From: an uncultured Acetatifactor sp.
GTDB lineage: Bacteria > Bacillota > Clostridia > Lachnospirales > Lachnospiraceae
Length of the DNA stretch: 23,046 nucleotides
Assembly (NCBI GenBank): GCA_910579755.1
Contig: CAJTVB010000041.1
Span: forward strand, 1 to 23,046
Direction: 5' to 3'
Shown: positions 8,248-15,220 of the stretch, one piece after another
Position numbering within the stretch: the first letter of the stretch is position 1
Layout: each line of letters opens with the position of its first letter
Notes under the pieces: generated by a model
The model's input: the letters and a program-made list of their open reading frames with translations, nothing else
Database searches by the model: none
Told to the model about the DNA's origin: nothing
Translations under genes and position numbers: made by a program

Positions 8248-8263
8248 TATAAAATATTTTATA
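8248..8263. repeat. 16-bp AT-only perfect palindrome
   Basis: TATAAAATATTTTATA is perfectly symmetric and is flanked by agggga-like sequence on the left and aggggt on the right. It could be an operator or simply an AT-rich chance palindrome. Confidence 0.45.
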
Positions 8264-8270
8264 AGGGGTC

Positions 8271-8301
8271 GTAAACAGAACGATGAAGGTTATCTGTTTA
8301 C
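8271..8301. repeat. 9-bp inverted repeat GTAAACAGA / TCTGTTTAC
   Basis: The arms (8271-8279 and 8293-8301) are perfect, with a 13-base spacer. Three copies of (T/A)AGTACC follow at 8313-8319, 8346-8352 and 8354-8360. These are upstream of the candidate sporulation promoter and may be control sites. Confidence 0.4.
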
Positions 8302-8372
8302 AATAAAGAGTATAGTACCTTTTGCCTAAAAAAGCAATACCGAAATAGTACCAAAGTACCAGAAAAAATTTT

Positions 8373-8402
8373 GTATATTTTTTATGCGTTTTGCCATACT
8401 AT
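8373..8402 (+). promoter_or_regulatory. Candidate sigma-E-like (sporulation) promoter
   Basis: GTATATT (8373-8379), a 15-base spacer, then CATACTAT (8395-8402). This resembles the Bacillus sigma-E pattern (ATATT near -35 and CATACAnT near -10). A good sigma-A pair is not seen here. The start would be near 8410, before the Shine-Dalgarno sequence AAGGAGG at 8421-8427. Confidence 0.4.
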
Positions 8403-8422
8403 CCATGTAACCAAAAACAGAA

Positions 8423-8438
8423 GGAGGAATTTCCCTCC
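8423..8438 (+). promoter_or_regulatory. Shine-Dalgarno sequence inside a small hairpin, with an 8-codon ORF downstream
   Basis: GGAGG (8423-8427) can pair with CCTCC (8434-8438), which may hide the ribosome-binding site. An ATG at 8444 opens a frame of eight codons ending ATG-TGA at 8470, just before the Asn/Gln-rich gene. The spacing from GGAGG to 8444 is long (16 bases), so translation of the 8-codon frame is uncertain. Confidence 0.3.
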
Positions 8439-8477
8439 GGACAATGAGCCGCGGAAGCGGCAGGATGTGAGGAAGTT

Positions 8478-8636
8478 ATGGACAACAAGTACAATAACGC
8501 CAACAATTCTGAGAATTGCAAGAACAGCCAGAATCAGAACAACAACCAGAACAACAACCAGAATCAGAACAACAGCAAGAACCAGAACAAGAACCAGAGC
8601 CAGAACAGCAGCAAAAATCAGAACAACAATTACTAA
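8478..8636 (+). CDS. 52-residue Asn/Gln-rich protein, possibly spore-related
   Basis: ATG at 8478 with gaggaa just upstream, though only about four bases away; stop TAA at 8634-8636. By my count the product has 25 Asn, 9 Gln, 6 Ser and 5 Lys, and one Cys, in 52 residues. It is made of NNQN, NQNK and NSSKNQ units and ends NNY. I see no signal peptide or known domain. Similar small Asn-rich proteins occur in spore-forming clostridia, but I do not recognise a named family. The upstream sequence resembles a sigma-E promoter and a hairpin follows at 8683-8707, so the gene forms a single-gene unit. A longer frame (8371-8751) covers the same bases but reads as an Arg/Thr-rich shadow. The call is tentative because of the low complexity. 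Confidence 0.55.
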   Translation: MDNKYNNANNSENCKNSQNQNNNQNNNQNQNNSKNQNKNQSQNSSKNQNNNY

Positions 8637-8682
8637 GGCAGAATTACTGCTGCAAGTGAACGATAACAGGGCAGCAACCGTG

Positions 8683-8712
8683 ATAGGGGCACTTTTTGTG
8701 TCCCTATTTACA
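8683..8712 (+). terminator. Stem-loop terminator after the Asn/Gln-rich gene
   Basis: ATAGGGGCAC (8683-8692) pairs with GTGTCCCTAT (8698-8707), with one G-U pair, around a TTTTT loop. The T tract after it is short (ttta), so termination may be partial. The stem touches the next promoter. Confidence 0.55.
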
Positions 8713-8735
8713 TATAATCAAAAAAATAGTATACT
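8707..8735 (+). promoter_or_regulatory. Sigma-A promoter of the methyltransferase-rdgB operon
   Basis: TTTACA (8707-8712), a 17-base spacer, and TATACT (8730-8735). A start near 8742 gives a leader of about 53 bases to the ATG at 8795. Confidence 0.7.
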
Positions 8736-8794
8736 AATTCGTGTTTTGTAATGATATGCTTTAAAGCGGTGTGGAAGCGGGGAAACGGGTACAT

Positions 8795-9945
8795 ATGCGT
8801 AAGTTTGAATTGATTGCTCCCTGTCATTTCGGCATGGAGTCTGTACTGAAAAGGGAGATCGTGGATCTGGGGTATGATATCACGGAATCAACAGATGGGC
8901 GGATCACCTTTTTGGGAGATGAAGAAGCGGTGTGCAGGGCCAATATTTTTTTGCGCACGGCGGAGAGAATTTTAATTAAGATCGGGAGCTTTCCTGCGGA
9001 GAGCTTCGAAGAGCTGTTTCAGGGTACCAGGGCGCTTCCCTGGGAGGAATATATACCGGCTGACGGGAAATTCTGGGTGACAAAGGCGGCCAGCGTAAGG
9101 TCCAAGCTGTTCAGCCCTTCCGATATTCAGTCCATCATGAAAAAGGCCATGGTGGAACGAATGAAGGAGGCCTGGGGATAAGCTGGTTCCCGGAGGACGG
9201 CGAAAGCTTTCCGATAAGGGTATTCCTGCTGAAGGATCAGGTAACAGTGGGACTGGACACCACGGGGGAATCTTTACATAAAAGGGGATACCGCAGGCTG
9301 ACACCCAAGGCCCCTATCGCAGAAAACCTGGCGGCAGCCCTGATATTAATGACGCCCTGGCGGCCCGGAAGGATTTTGGTGGATCCCTTTTGCGGCAGTG
9401 GCACCATTCCCATAGAGGCGGCCATGATGGCGGCGGGCATGGCTCCCGGAGCGGGAAGAAGCTTTAATGCGGGGAAATGGTCTCATATTATTGGTGAAAA
9501 AAATTGGTCGGAGGCTCTGGAGGAGGCGGCAGAGTCTGTGAACTTATCTGTGGAGACCGATATTCAGGGGTATGACATAGATGATCAGATGGTGAGCATT
9601 GCCCGGGAAAATGCCAGACTGGCGGGTGTGGACAAGCTGATCCATTTCCAGAGGCGGGATGTGGAACAGCTGAGCCATCCGAAGAAGTACGGTTTCATAA
9701 TCACAAACCCTCCATACGGGGAGCGCTTGTCCGAAAAGGAAAAACTGCCGGAGTTGTACCGCACGCTGGGTGAACGGTACAGGAATCTGGACTCCTGGAG
9801 CATGTACCTGATTACCGCCTATGAGAATGCGGAGCAGGATATAGGCCGGAAAGCGGATAAAAATCGGAAGCTGTACAATGGGATGATGAAAACATACTAT
9901 TATCAGTTTATTGGGCCCAAGCCTCCAAAGCTGACGAGAGGATAG
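8795..9945 (+). pseudogene. THUMP-domain class I RNA methyltransferase (RlmL/YpsC-type), frameshifted
   Basis: The ATG at 8795 starts a typical family N-terminus (MRKFELIAPCHFGMES); a GTG at 8771 is in frame but less likely. The first frame runs through the THUMP region and stops at 9179-9181. The rest continues one frame over from 9178 (ISWFPEDGESFP...) to 9945 and holds the SAM-binding motif DPFCGSGTIP and the catalytic NPPYGERL. Both halves match one protein of about 380 residues. The break lies at GGGG (9174-9177); one more G would rejoin the frames. The family adds methyl groups to guanine in ribosomal RNA. This may be a true pseudogene, a reversible run-length change, or a sequencing error. 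It leads an operon with rdgB. Confidence 0.85.
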
Positions 9946-9967
9946 CCCCGGAAAAGGGAGGAAAAAG

Positions 9968-10579
9968 ATGGACAGAATTGTGTTCGCTACAGGAAATCAG
10001 GGAAAGATGAGGGAGATCCGGGAGATTTTGGGGGACCTGGGACTGGAGGTTTGTTCCATGAAGGAGGCCGGAATTTCCATAGATATAGAGGAAAACGGCG
10101 AAACCTATGAAGAAAATGCCATGATCAAGGCGAGAGCCGTTGCGGCGCAGGCCCGGGAGGATCTGGTGATGGCTGACGATTCGGGGCTGGAGGTGGATTA
10201 TTTGGGCGGAGAACCTGGGGTCTATTCTGCCAGGTATCTGGGGGAGGATACGTCATACCGTATCAAGAACGCCGATTTGATCAAACGCCTGGATGGAGTT
10301 CCTGATGGGAAGCGTACCGCCCGTTTTGTGTGTGCCATTGCGGCAGTGCTGCCTGACGGAAGGGAGCTGACTGCCAGGGCGGTTATTGAAGGCCGTATCG
10401 GCTATGAGGAAAGAGGAGAAGGGGGCTTTGGCTACGATCCCATTTTTTATGTGCCTGAGCTGGGAAAATCAACGGCAGAGCTTACGGAGGAAGAAAAAAA
10501 TCTGGTGAGCCACAGAGGAAAGGCGCTCCGGCTGATAAAAGAGGAGCTGAGAAAATATGAAGATATTGATCGTAAGTGA
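9968..10579 (+). CDS. rdgB: XTP/dITP diphosphatase (RdgB/HAM1 family)
   Basis: Hydrolyses non-canonical purine triphosphates (dITP, XTP, ITP) to monophosphates, keeping them out of DNA and RNA. The 203-residue length is normal for the family. Key motifs are FATGNQGKMREI at the N-terminus, ADDSGLEVDYLGGEPG in the middle, GFGYDPIF, and SHRGKALR near the C-terminus. Start codon at 9968 after gggaggaaaaag. It lies 22 bases after the methyltransferase. Its 3' end overlaps the next gene by 23 bases, which suggests coupled translation. Confidence 0.95.
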   Translation: MDRIVFATGNQGKMREIREILGDLGLEVCSMKEAGISIDIEENGETYEENAMIKARAVAAQAREDLVMADDSGLEVDYLGGEPGVYSARYLGEDTSYRIKNADLIKRLDGVPDGKRTARFVCAIAAVLPDGRELTARAVIEGRIGYEERGEGGFGYDPIFYVPELGKSTAELTEEEKNLVSHRGKALRLIKEELRKYEDIDRK

Positions 10580-11036
10580 CACCCACAGGCAGAATGGCAA
10601 TTATTTTAAAGTGGTGGAACAGCAGAGGCCCGATCTGGTGATTCACTGCGGCGATGTGGAGGGATGCGAGGACATTTTGACGGAAAGCGCCGGTTGCCCT
10701 GTACGGATTGTTCCGGGAAATAATGACTTCTTTTCCGGACTTCCCAGGGAACTGCTTTTGGATATCGGATGCTACAAGGTCTGGGTGACCCATGGTCATA
10801 ATTATTATGTGTCTATGGGGAATGAGACACTGAAGCGTGAGGCTGTGGCCAGGGGGGTGGATATCGTTTTCTACGGCCATACCCACAGGCCGGTGATAGA
10901 CAGGGAGGAGAACAGGATTATCGCCGTGAATCCGGGCAGTCTGTCTTATCCCAGGCAGGAGGGGCGCAGACCTTCCTATGCTTTGATGGAGCTGGACCAA
11001 AAGGGAGAAGCCCGGTTCAGGATTAAATATCTATAG
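10557..11036 (+). CDS. YfcE/MJ0936-type metallophosphoesterase
   Basis: A 159-residue calcineurin-like phosphoesterase of the small bacterial subfamily. The metal ligands are visible in order: SDTH (residues 7-10), HCGD, PGNND, THGH and GHTH. Members act on phosphodiesters, often with manganese. The natural substrate is not known for most of them. The start overlaps the end of rdgB by 23 bases, and this gene pair is common in clostridia. No terminator is obvious after its stop; the next promoter is about 25 bases on. Confidence 0.88.
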   Translation: MKILIVSDTHRQNGNYFKVVEQQRPDLVIHCGDVEGCEDILTESAGCPVRIVPGNNDFFSGLPRELLLDIGCYKVWVTHGHNYYVSMGNETLKREAVARGVDIVFYGHTHRPVIDREENRIIAVNPGSLSYPRQEGRRPSYALMELDQKGEARFRIKYL

Positions 11037-11061
11037 AGATGAAAAATGAACCATGATATAC

Positions 11062-11090
11062 TTTACAGACGGTGAATATTGTGTTAGTAT
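11062..11090 (+). promoter_or_regulatory. Sigma-A promoter of the degV-family gene
   Basis: TTTACA (11062-11067), 17 bases, then TAGTAT (11085-11090). A start near 11097 leaves a long leader of about 208 bases before the ATG at 11305. Confidence 0.6.
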
Positions 11091-11130
11091 ATGTAGTAAC
11101 GAAAACCACGTTGAATAGAAAACAATAACA

Positions 11131-11287
11131 CATCGCTTCATATTTGAAACTGCATTTGATTTCCGTGTGTAATGGGCCGGGAGGTATTTTTCAGAAGTGC
11201 CGGCGAATGCCCTGTGGATGCTGTTCATGAATAAACCTGTGAGATCGGGATATTCTACCTTTTGACAGTAAGATGCCCGAAGCGATG
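11131..11287 (+). ncRNA. Possible structured leader (untested) upstream of the DegV gene
   Basis: CATCGCTTC (11131-11139) is perfectly complementary to GAAGCGATG (11279-11287), closing a region of about 140 bases that ends a few bases before the ribosome-binding site. Inside, GGG-CCGG (11174-11180) can pair with CCGG (11200-11203) and CCC (11210-11212), and GAATA...TATTC form another short arm. I do not recognise a known riboswitch. The structure is a hand-made hypothesis. Confidence 0.3.
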
Positions 11288-11304
11288 GGACAGGAGAGTA
11301 TATC

Positions 11305-12141
11305 ATGAGTTATAAGATCGTAGTAGACAGCTGCGGCGAGCTTCCCGAGGCCCTGCTTCAGGATGAGAGATTTGAAAGCGTGCCCCTTGGGCTGGAGGTA
11401 GGGGATTACCAGATTCTGGATGACGAGGGATTCAACCAGGCTGAATTTCTGCAAAAGGTTGCGGCCTATCCGAAATGCCCGAAATCTTCCTGTCCGTCTC
11501 CGGAAAGATATATGGAAAGCTACAGAGCGGAGGTGGATCACGTATATGCCGTGACTCTATCTTCCCATCTCAGCGGCAGCTATAACAGTGCGGAGCTGGG
11601 AAAAAAGCTGTATCTGGAAAAGTATGGCAGCAAACACATTCATGTGATCGATTCTCAGTCCGCCAGCGGCGGAGAGACGCAGATTGCTCTGAAGCTTGTG
11701 GAATTGGAAGAAATGGGGCTTCCCTTTGAGGAAATTGTGACGCGGATCCAGGCCTATCGGGACAGTGTTCAGACATATTTTGTATTGGATAATCTGGAGA
11801 CATTGAGAAAGAACGGCAGATTGTCCGGCGTAAAAGCGCTGGTGGCGTCCACCTTGAATATTAAGCCCGTGATGGGATCCAATAAGGGGGAAATTATTCA
11901 GAGGAGCCAGACCATCGGTATTAAGAAAGCACTGAACAGAATGGCGGAGCTGGCTGCAGCCGAAGTGAAATCACCACGGAAGCGCCGGCTGATTATTACC
12001 CACTGTAATGCGCTCCGGCGGGCGGAGCAGGTCAGGGAAATGATTCTGGCCAAGGCGTCTTTTAAAGAATGCATTATTATGGATACAAGAGGGATCAGCA
12101 GCATGTATGCCAATGATGGCGGCGTCATTGTGACAACCTGA
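11305..12141 (+). CDS. DegV family fatty-acid-binding protein
   Basis: A 278-residue protein typical of the DegV family in size and pattern. The N-terminal domain carries IVVDSCGELP, followed by LSSHLSGSYNSA, IDSQSASGG and NLETLRKNGRLSG. The C-terminal part holds the lipid-binding fold seen in FakB-type proteins, which carry fatty acids for a kinase. No FakA-like kinase is nearby, so the role in lipid handling is inferred. The ATG at 11305 follows aggagag at normal spacing. The 3' end faces the DUF1294 gene with a 93-bp gap. Confidence 0.88.
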   Translation: MSYKIVVDSCGELPEALLQDERFESVPLGLEVGDYQILDDEGFNQAEFLQKVAAYPKCPKSSCPSPERYMESYRAEVDHVYAVTLSSHLSGSYNSAELGKKLYLEKYGSKHIHVIDSQSASGGETQIALKLVELEEMGLPFEEIVTRIQAYRDSVQTYFVLDNLETLRKNGRLSGVKALVASTLNIKPVMGSNKGEIIQRSQTIGIKKALNRMAELAAAEVKSPRKRRLIITHCNALRRAEQVREMILAKASFKECIIMDTRGISSMYANDGGVIVTT

Positions 12142-12234
12142 GCCATCCGGAAATTCGGGAACATTAAAGGAGCCGGAACTTTGGGATGAAATTCGTGTGT
12201 ATCAGCCGGAGGCGCTGAGGAAGCGGTGATCTGA

Positions 12235-12507
12235 TCAGCACCCCCTTAAATATATCCATAGAAACAGCTGTAATAATAGGATGGCAGGCAGACCGTACCT
12301 GAAGTACCAATGTCTGGTCTTGTGATGAAAACAGTGCATGCCCAGGGTGCAGCCCAGGGCTCCGCCCAGAAGGGCCGTAAGAAAAAGAGAAGCCTCCGAG
12401 ATGCGCCAGGCACCCCGGATGGCTCTTTTTTTATCTATTCCCATCATGGCAAATCCTGCCAGATTGAGGACTGCCCAATAGATCGTAAACAGAGAAGATA
12501 AAGTCAT
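12235..12507 (-). CDS. DUF1294 small membrane protein
   Basis: A 90-residue protein with the DUF1294 pattern: DKKRA, WRISE, LLGGALGCTLGM and FHHKTRH. Two or three hydrophobic helices indicate a membrane protein. The function is unknown. Its start is 11 bases after the argG stop, and its ribosome-binding site (gaggt) overlaps the argG stop codon, so it is translated from the argG transcript. Confidence 0.85.
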   Translation of the reverse strand: MTLSSLFTIYWAVLNLAGFAMMGIDKKRAIRGAWRISEASLFLTALLGGALGCTLGMHCFHHKTRHWYFRYGLPAILLLQLFLWIYLRGC

Positions 12508-12518
12508 GACATATTACC

Positions 12519-13742
12519 TCAAAACAGCGTTTCGCCCTGCTCATTCATTTTCATGGCGCGTACCTTGCAGGACAGTCCGAACAGATTGATAAAGCCTTCC
12601 GCATCATGATGGTCGTATAAATCGCCGGTGGTGAAGGATGCGATGCTTTCGTTGTACAGCGAGTACGGGGAGGAGGTGCCGGCTTTGATGATATTGCCTT
12701 TGTAAAGCTTGAATTTTACCTGGCCGGTCACGTATTTCTGGGTTTCCTCAATGAAAGCCTGCTGAGCCAGGCGCAGGGGAGTGAACCATTTTCCCTCGTA
12801 TACCAGACTGGCAAAGCGGCTGCCTATCTCTTTTTTCATGGCATAGGTATCCCGGTCCAGGATCAGCTCCTCCAGCTGCTGATGGGCTTCCATCAGAATA
12901 GTGCCTCCGGGGGTCTCATATACGCCTCTGGACTTCATGCCTACCACGCGGTTTTCCACAATATCAATGATGCCGATGCCATGCTTTCCGCCCAGCTCAT
13001 TGAGAACGGTAATAATCTGGGATACCTTCATTTTTTCTCCGTTGAGGGAGGTGGGAATGCCTTTTTCAAAGGTCAGAGTCACATATTCTCCCTGATCAGG
13101 CGCTTTTTCGGGGGTGGTGCCCAACACCAGCAGATGCTCAAAATTGGGCTCGTTCGCCGGATCCTCCAGTTCCAGGCCCTCATGACTGATGTGCCAGAGG
13201 TTGCGGTCCCGGCTGTAGGAGGAATCTGCGGAGAAGGGAAGATGAATGCCGTGGGCTTTGCAGTATTCGATCTCCGATTCCCGGGAATCCATGTTCCATT
13301 TGTCGCTGCGCCAGGCGGCGATAATCTTCAGATCCGGGGCCAGCGCTTTGATGCCCAGTTCGAACCGGATCTGGTCGTTGCCTTTGCCGGTAGCGCCGTG
13401 GCAGATGGCGGCAGCGCCTTCCTTTCGGGCGATTTCCACCAGCTTTTTGGCGATCAGAGGACGGGCCATGGAGGTGCCCAGCAGATATTTGTTTTCATAG
13501 ACAGCGCCCGCCTGTACGCAGGGAACAATGTATTCGTCACAGAATTCATCGATAACATTCTCTATGTAGAGCTTTGAGGCGCCGCAGGCCTTCGCCCGCT
13601 CCTCCAGACCGTCCAGCTCTTCTGCCTGGCCGCAGTCCACACAGACACAGATCACTTCATAATCAAAATTTTCCTTCAGCCAGGGAATGATGGCGGTGGT
13701 GTCCAGGCCGCCGGAATAGGCGAGAACTACTTTTTCTTTCAT
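12519..13742 (-). CDS. argG: Argininosuccinate synthase
   Basis: Joins citrulline and aspartate using ATP to form argininosuccinate, the next-to-last step of arginine synthesis. The 407-residue length fits. The ATP-binding AYSGGLDTTA is at the N-terminus, with CHGATGKGNDQIRFE in the middle. Start at 13742 behind ggaggaaagac. It is divergent from the argC operon and shares a control region with it. argH and argF are not in the window. Confidence 0.97.
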   Translation of the reverse strand: MKEKVVLAYSGGLDTTAIIPWLKENFDYEVICVCVDCGQAEELDGLEERAKACGASKLYIENVIDEFCDEYIVPCVQAGAVYENKYLLGTSMARPLIAKKLVEIARKEGAAAICHGATGKGNDQIRFELGIKALAPDLKIIAAWRSDKWNMDSRESEIEYCKAHGIHLPFSADSSYSRDRNLWHISHEGLELEDPANEPNFEHLLVLGTTPEKAPDQGEYVTLTFEKGIPTSLNGEKMKVSQIITVLNELGGKHGIGIIDIVENRVVGMKSRGVYETPGGTILMEAHQQLEELILDRDTYAMKKEIGSRFASLVYEGKWFTPLRLAQQAFIEETQKYVTGQVKFKLYKGNIIKAGTSSPYSLYNESIASFTTGDLYDHHDAEGFINLFGLSCKVRAMKMNEQGETLF

Positions 13743-13798
13743 GTCTTTCCTCCGTTTTTCATTTTATACAGATAGTCAGATTTGCTTTCTGATAAATT

Positions 13799-13827
13799 AC
13801 TATACAACAGAAGCAATGCAAAAGCAA
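13799..13827 (-). promoter_or_regulatory. Probable argG promoter
   Basis: On the minus strand, TTGCTT (13822-13827) and TATAGT (13799-13804) are 17 bases apart. The start near 13792 leaves about 50 bases to the ATG. A hairpin, TCCGGC...GCCGGA (13831-13848), lies just upstream. Confidence 0.6.
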
Positions 13828-13867
13828 GTGTCCGGCTTCGGCGCCGGAAATTAAATTTTAAGACATA

Positions 13868-13896
13868 TTGACAGTATTGTGGGAATTCTGTATAAT
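13868..13896 (+). promoter_or_regulatory. Perfect-consensus sigma-A promoter, upstream of argC
   Basis: TTGACA (13868-13873) and TATAAT (13891-13896) are separated by 17 bases, the exact consensus. It points to argC, with a start near 13903. Two ARG-box-like sites lie about 90-140 bases downstream of that start. Confidence 0.75.
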
Positions 13897-13992
13897 ACAG
13901 GGATCGGAAAAAGAAGTGTGGAATGCCTATTATTACAGGTTTCATTTGGGAAAGATTATTTGGGCAGGAATTTGCACCAAGGAAATGCATAA

Positions 13993-14010
13993 AAAGAATA
14001 TTTATTCATT
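13993..14010. promoter_or_regulatory. ARG-box-like ArgR site 1
   Basis: The core GAATATTTATTCA (13996-14008) matches the ArgR consensus TNTGAATWWWWATTCANW at nearly all fixed positions. It lies upstream of the argC proximal promoter. The arginine repressor gene is not in the window. Confidence 0.55.
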
Positions 14011-14022
14011 AAAATGGAGAAT

Positions 14023-14040
14023 TATGTATAAATATTAAAA
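14023..14040. promoter_or_regulatory. ARG-box-like ArgR site 2
   Basis: TATGTATAAATATTAAAA matches the ARG-box consensus with two mismatches at fixed positions. It starts 30 bases from site 1 and ends five bases before the proximal -35 at 14045. The AT-rich context makes a chance match possible. Confidence 0.4.
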
Positions 14041-14044
14041 TATA

Positions 14045-14073
14045 TTGAAAATTTATGCAAAAAGTAGTAAGAT
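14045..14073 (+). promoter_or_regulatory. Proximal argC promoter
   Basis: TTGAAA (14045-14050), 17 bases, TAAGAT (14068-14073). A start near 14080 gives a leader of about 56 bases. The ARG-box-like sites directly upstream could block polymerase here. Confidence 0.5.
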
Positions 14074-14135
14074 AAAACATATGCTTAGGGCACGGTGCGT
14101 TTTGCGGCGCCCGGACCGCAGAAAGGGAGGAAACT

Positions 14136-15194
14136 ATGATCAGAGCAGGGATTATTGGAGCTACCGGTTATGCGGGGGAAGAGCTTGTCAGGATTTTGAC
14201 GGGGCACAGAGAGACGGAGATTGTATGGTACGGCTCCAGAAGCTATATAGACAAAAAATACAGTCAGGTGTATCAGAATATGTTTCGGATCGTGGAGGAT
14301 ATCTGCAAAGATGACGACCTGGAGGAACTGGCGAAGCAGGTGGATGTGATTTTTACCGCCACGCCTCAGGGTTTTCTGGCGGGGATTTTAACCGAGGAAA
14401 TATTGTCCGCAGTGAAGATCGTTGATCTTTCTGCGGATTACAGAATCAAGGACGTGGCCGTGTACGAGAAATGGTACGGCATAGAGCACAAATCTCCCCG
14501 GTTTATCGCAGAAGCTGTCTATGGTCTATGTGAGATCAACAGAGACAGGATTACAGAGCAGACCCGGCTGGTAGCAAATCCCGGCTGCTATACCACCTGT
14601 TCCATTTTGACGGCATACCCGTTGGTTAAGGAAGGTCTGATTGACGGGAATACTCTGATCGTGGATGCAAAGTCGGGAACCTCCGGAGCAGGAAGAGGCG
14701 CCAAGACGGCGAATCTGTTCTGCGAGGTCAATGAAAATATAAAGGCCTATGGGGTGGCTGGCCATCGGCATACGCCTGAGATCGAGGAACAGCTGGGATA
14801 TGCGGCGGGCGGAAGCGTGACCGTCAGCTTTACTCCCCATCTGGTTCCCATGAACCGGGGAATATTGGTGACGGAATATGCCTCTCTCAGGAGAAGGGCG
14901 GACGGTTCTCTGCCCTCTGAGGAGGAGATTCGGGCGGTCTATGACAGATACTATGGGAATGAACGGTTCATCCGGGTGCTGGAGAAGGGGGCCTGTCCGG
15001 AAACCCGGTGGGTTGAAGGCAGCAATTATGTAGATATTAATTTTGTGGTGGATGAGCGCACGGGACGTGTGATTATGATGGGAGTTTTGGATAATCTGGT
15101 GAAGGGCGCCGCAGGGCAGGCTGTGCAGAATATGAATCTGCTGTTTGGCCTGCAGGAGAGCCAGGGACTGGAGCTGGTTCCCTGCTTCCCATAG
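14136..15194 (+). CDS. argC: N-acetyl-gamma-glutamyl-phosphate reductase
   Basis: Reduces N-acetylglutamyl phosphate to the semialdehyde with NADPH, step three of arginine synthesis. The 352-residue product starts with the nucleotide-binding GIIGATGYAGEEL. The catalytic Cys151 lies in NPGCYTT. Start at 14136 behind agggaggaaac. It is the first gene of the argC-GNAT-argJ-argB-argD operon. Confidence 0.97.
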   Translation: MIRAGIIGATGYAGEELVRILTGHRETEIVWYGSRSYIDKKYSQVYQNMFRIVEDICKDDDLEELAKQVDVIFTATPQGFLAGILTEEILSAVKIVDLSADYRIKDVAVYEKWYGIEHKSPRFIAEAVYGLCEINRDRITEQTRLVANPGCYTTCSILTAYPLVKEGLIDGNTLIVDAKSGTSGAGRGAKTANLFCEVNENIKAYGVAGHRHTPEIEEQLGYAAGGSVTVSFTPHLVPMNRGILVTEYASLRRRADGSLPSEEEIRAVYDRYYGNERFIRVLEKGACPETRWVEGSNYVDINFVVDERTGRVIMMGVLDNLVKGAAGQAVQNMNLLFGLQESQGLELVPCFP

Positions 15195-15220
15195 CATATT
15201 ATATGTAGGAGGAACCGGAA

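Noticed and set aside
8371..8751. 126-codon Arg/Thr-rich frame across the Asn/Gln-rich gene
   Set aside because: It is a +1 reading of AAC/CAG-rich DNA, giving artificial RTRT runs. It lacks a ribosome-binding site and runs through the terminator and into the next promoter.
9171..9182. Programmed ribosomal frameshift in the methyltransferase
   Set aside because: No X-XXY-YYZ slippery heptamer or clear downstream pseudoknot is visible, so an indel is the simpler reading.
13831..13848. TCCGGC/GCCGGA hairpin as a terminator
   Set aside because: No T tract follows on either strand, and it sits upstream of the argG promoter; its role is unclear.
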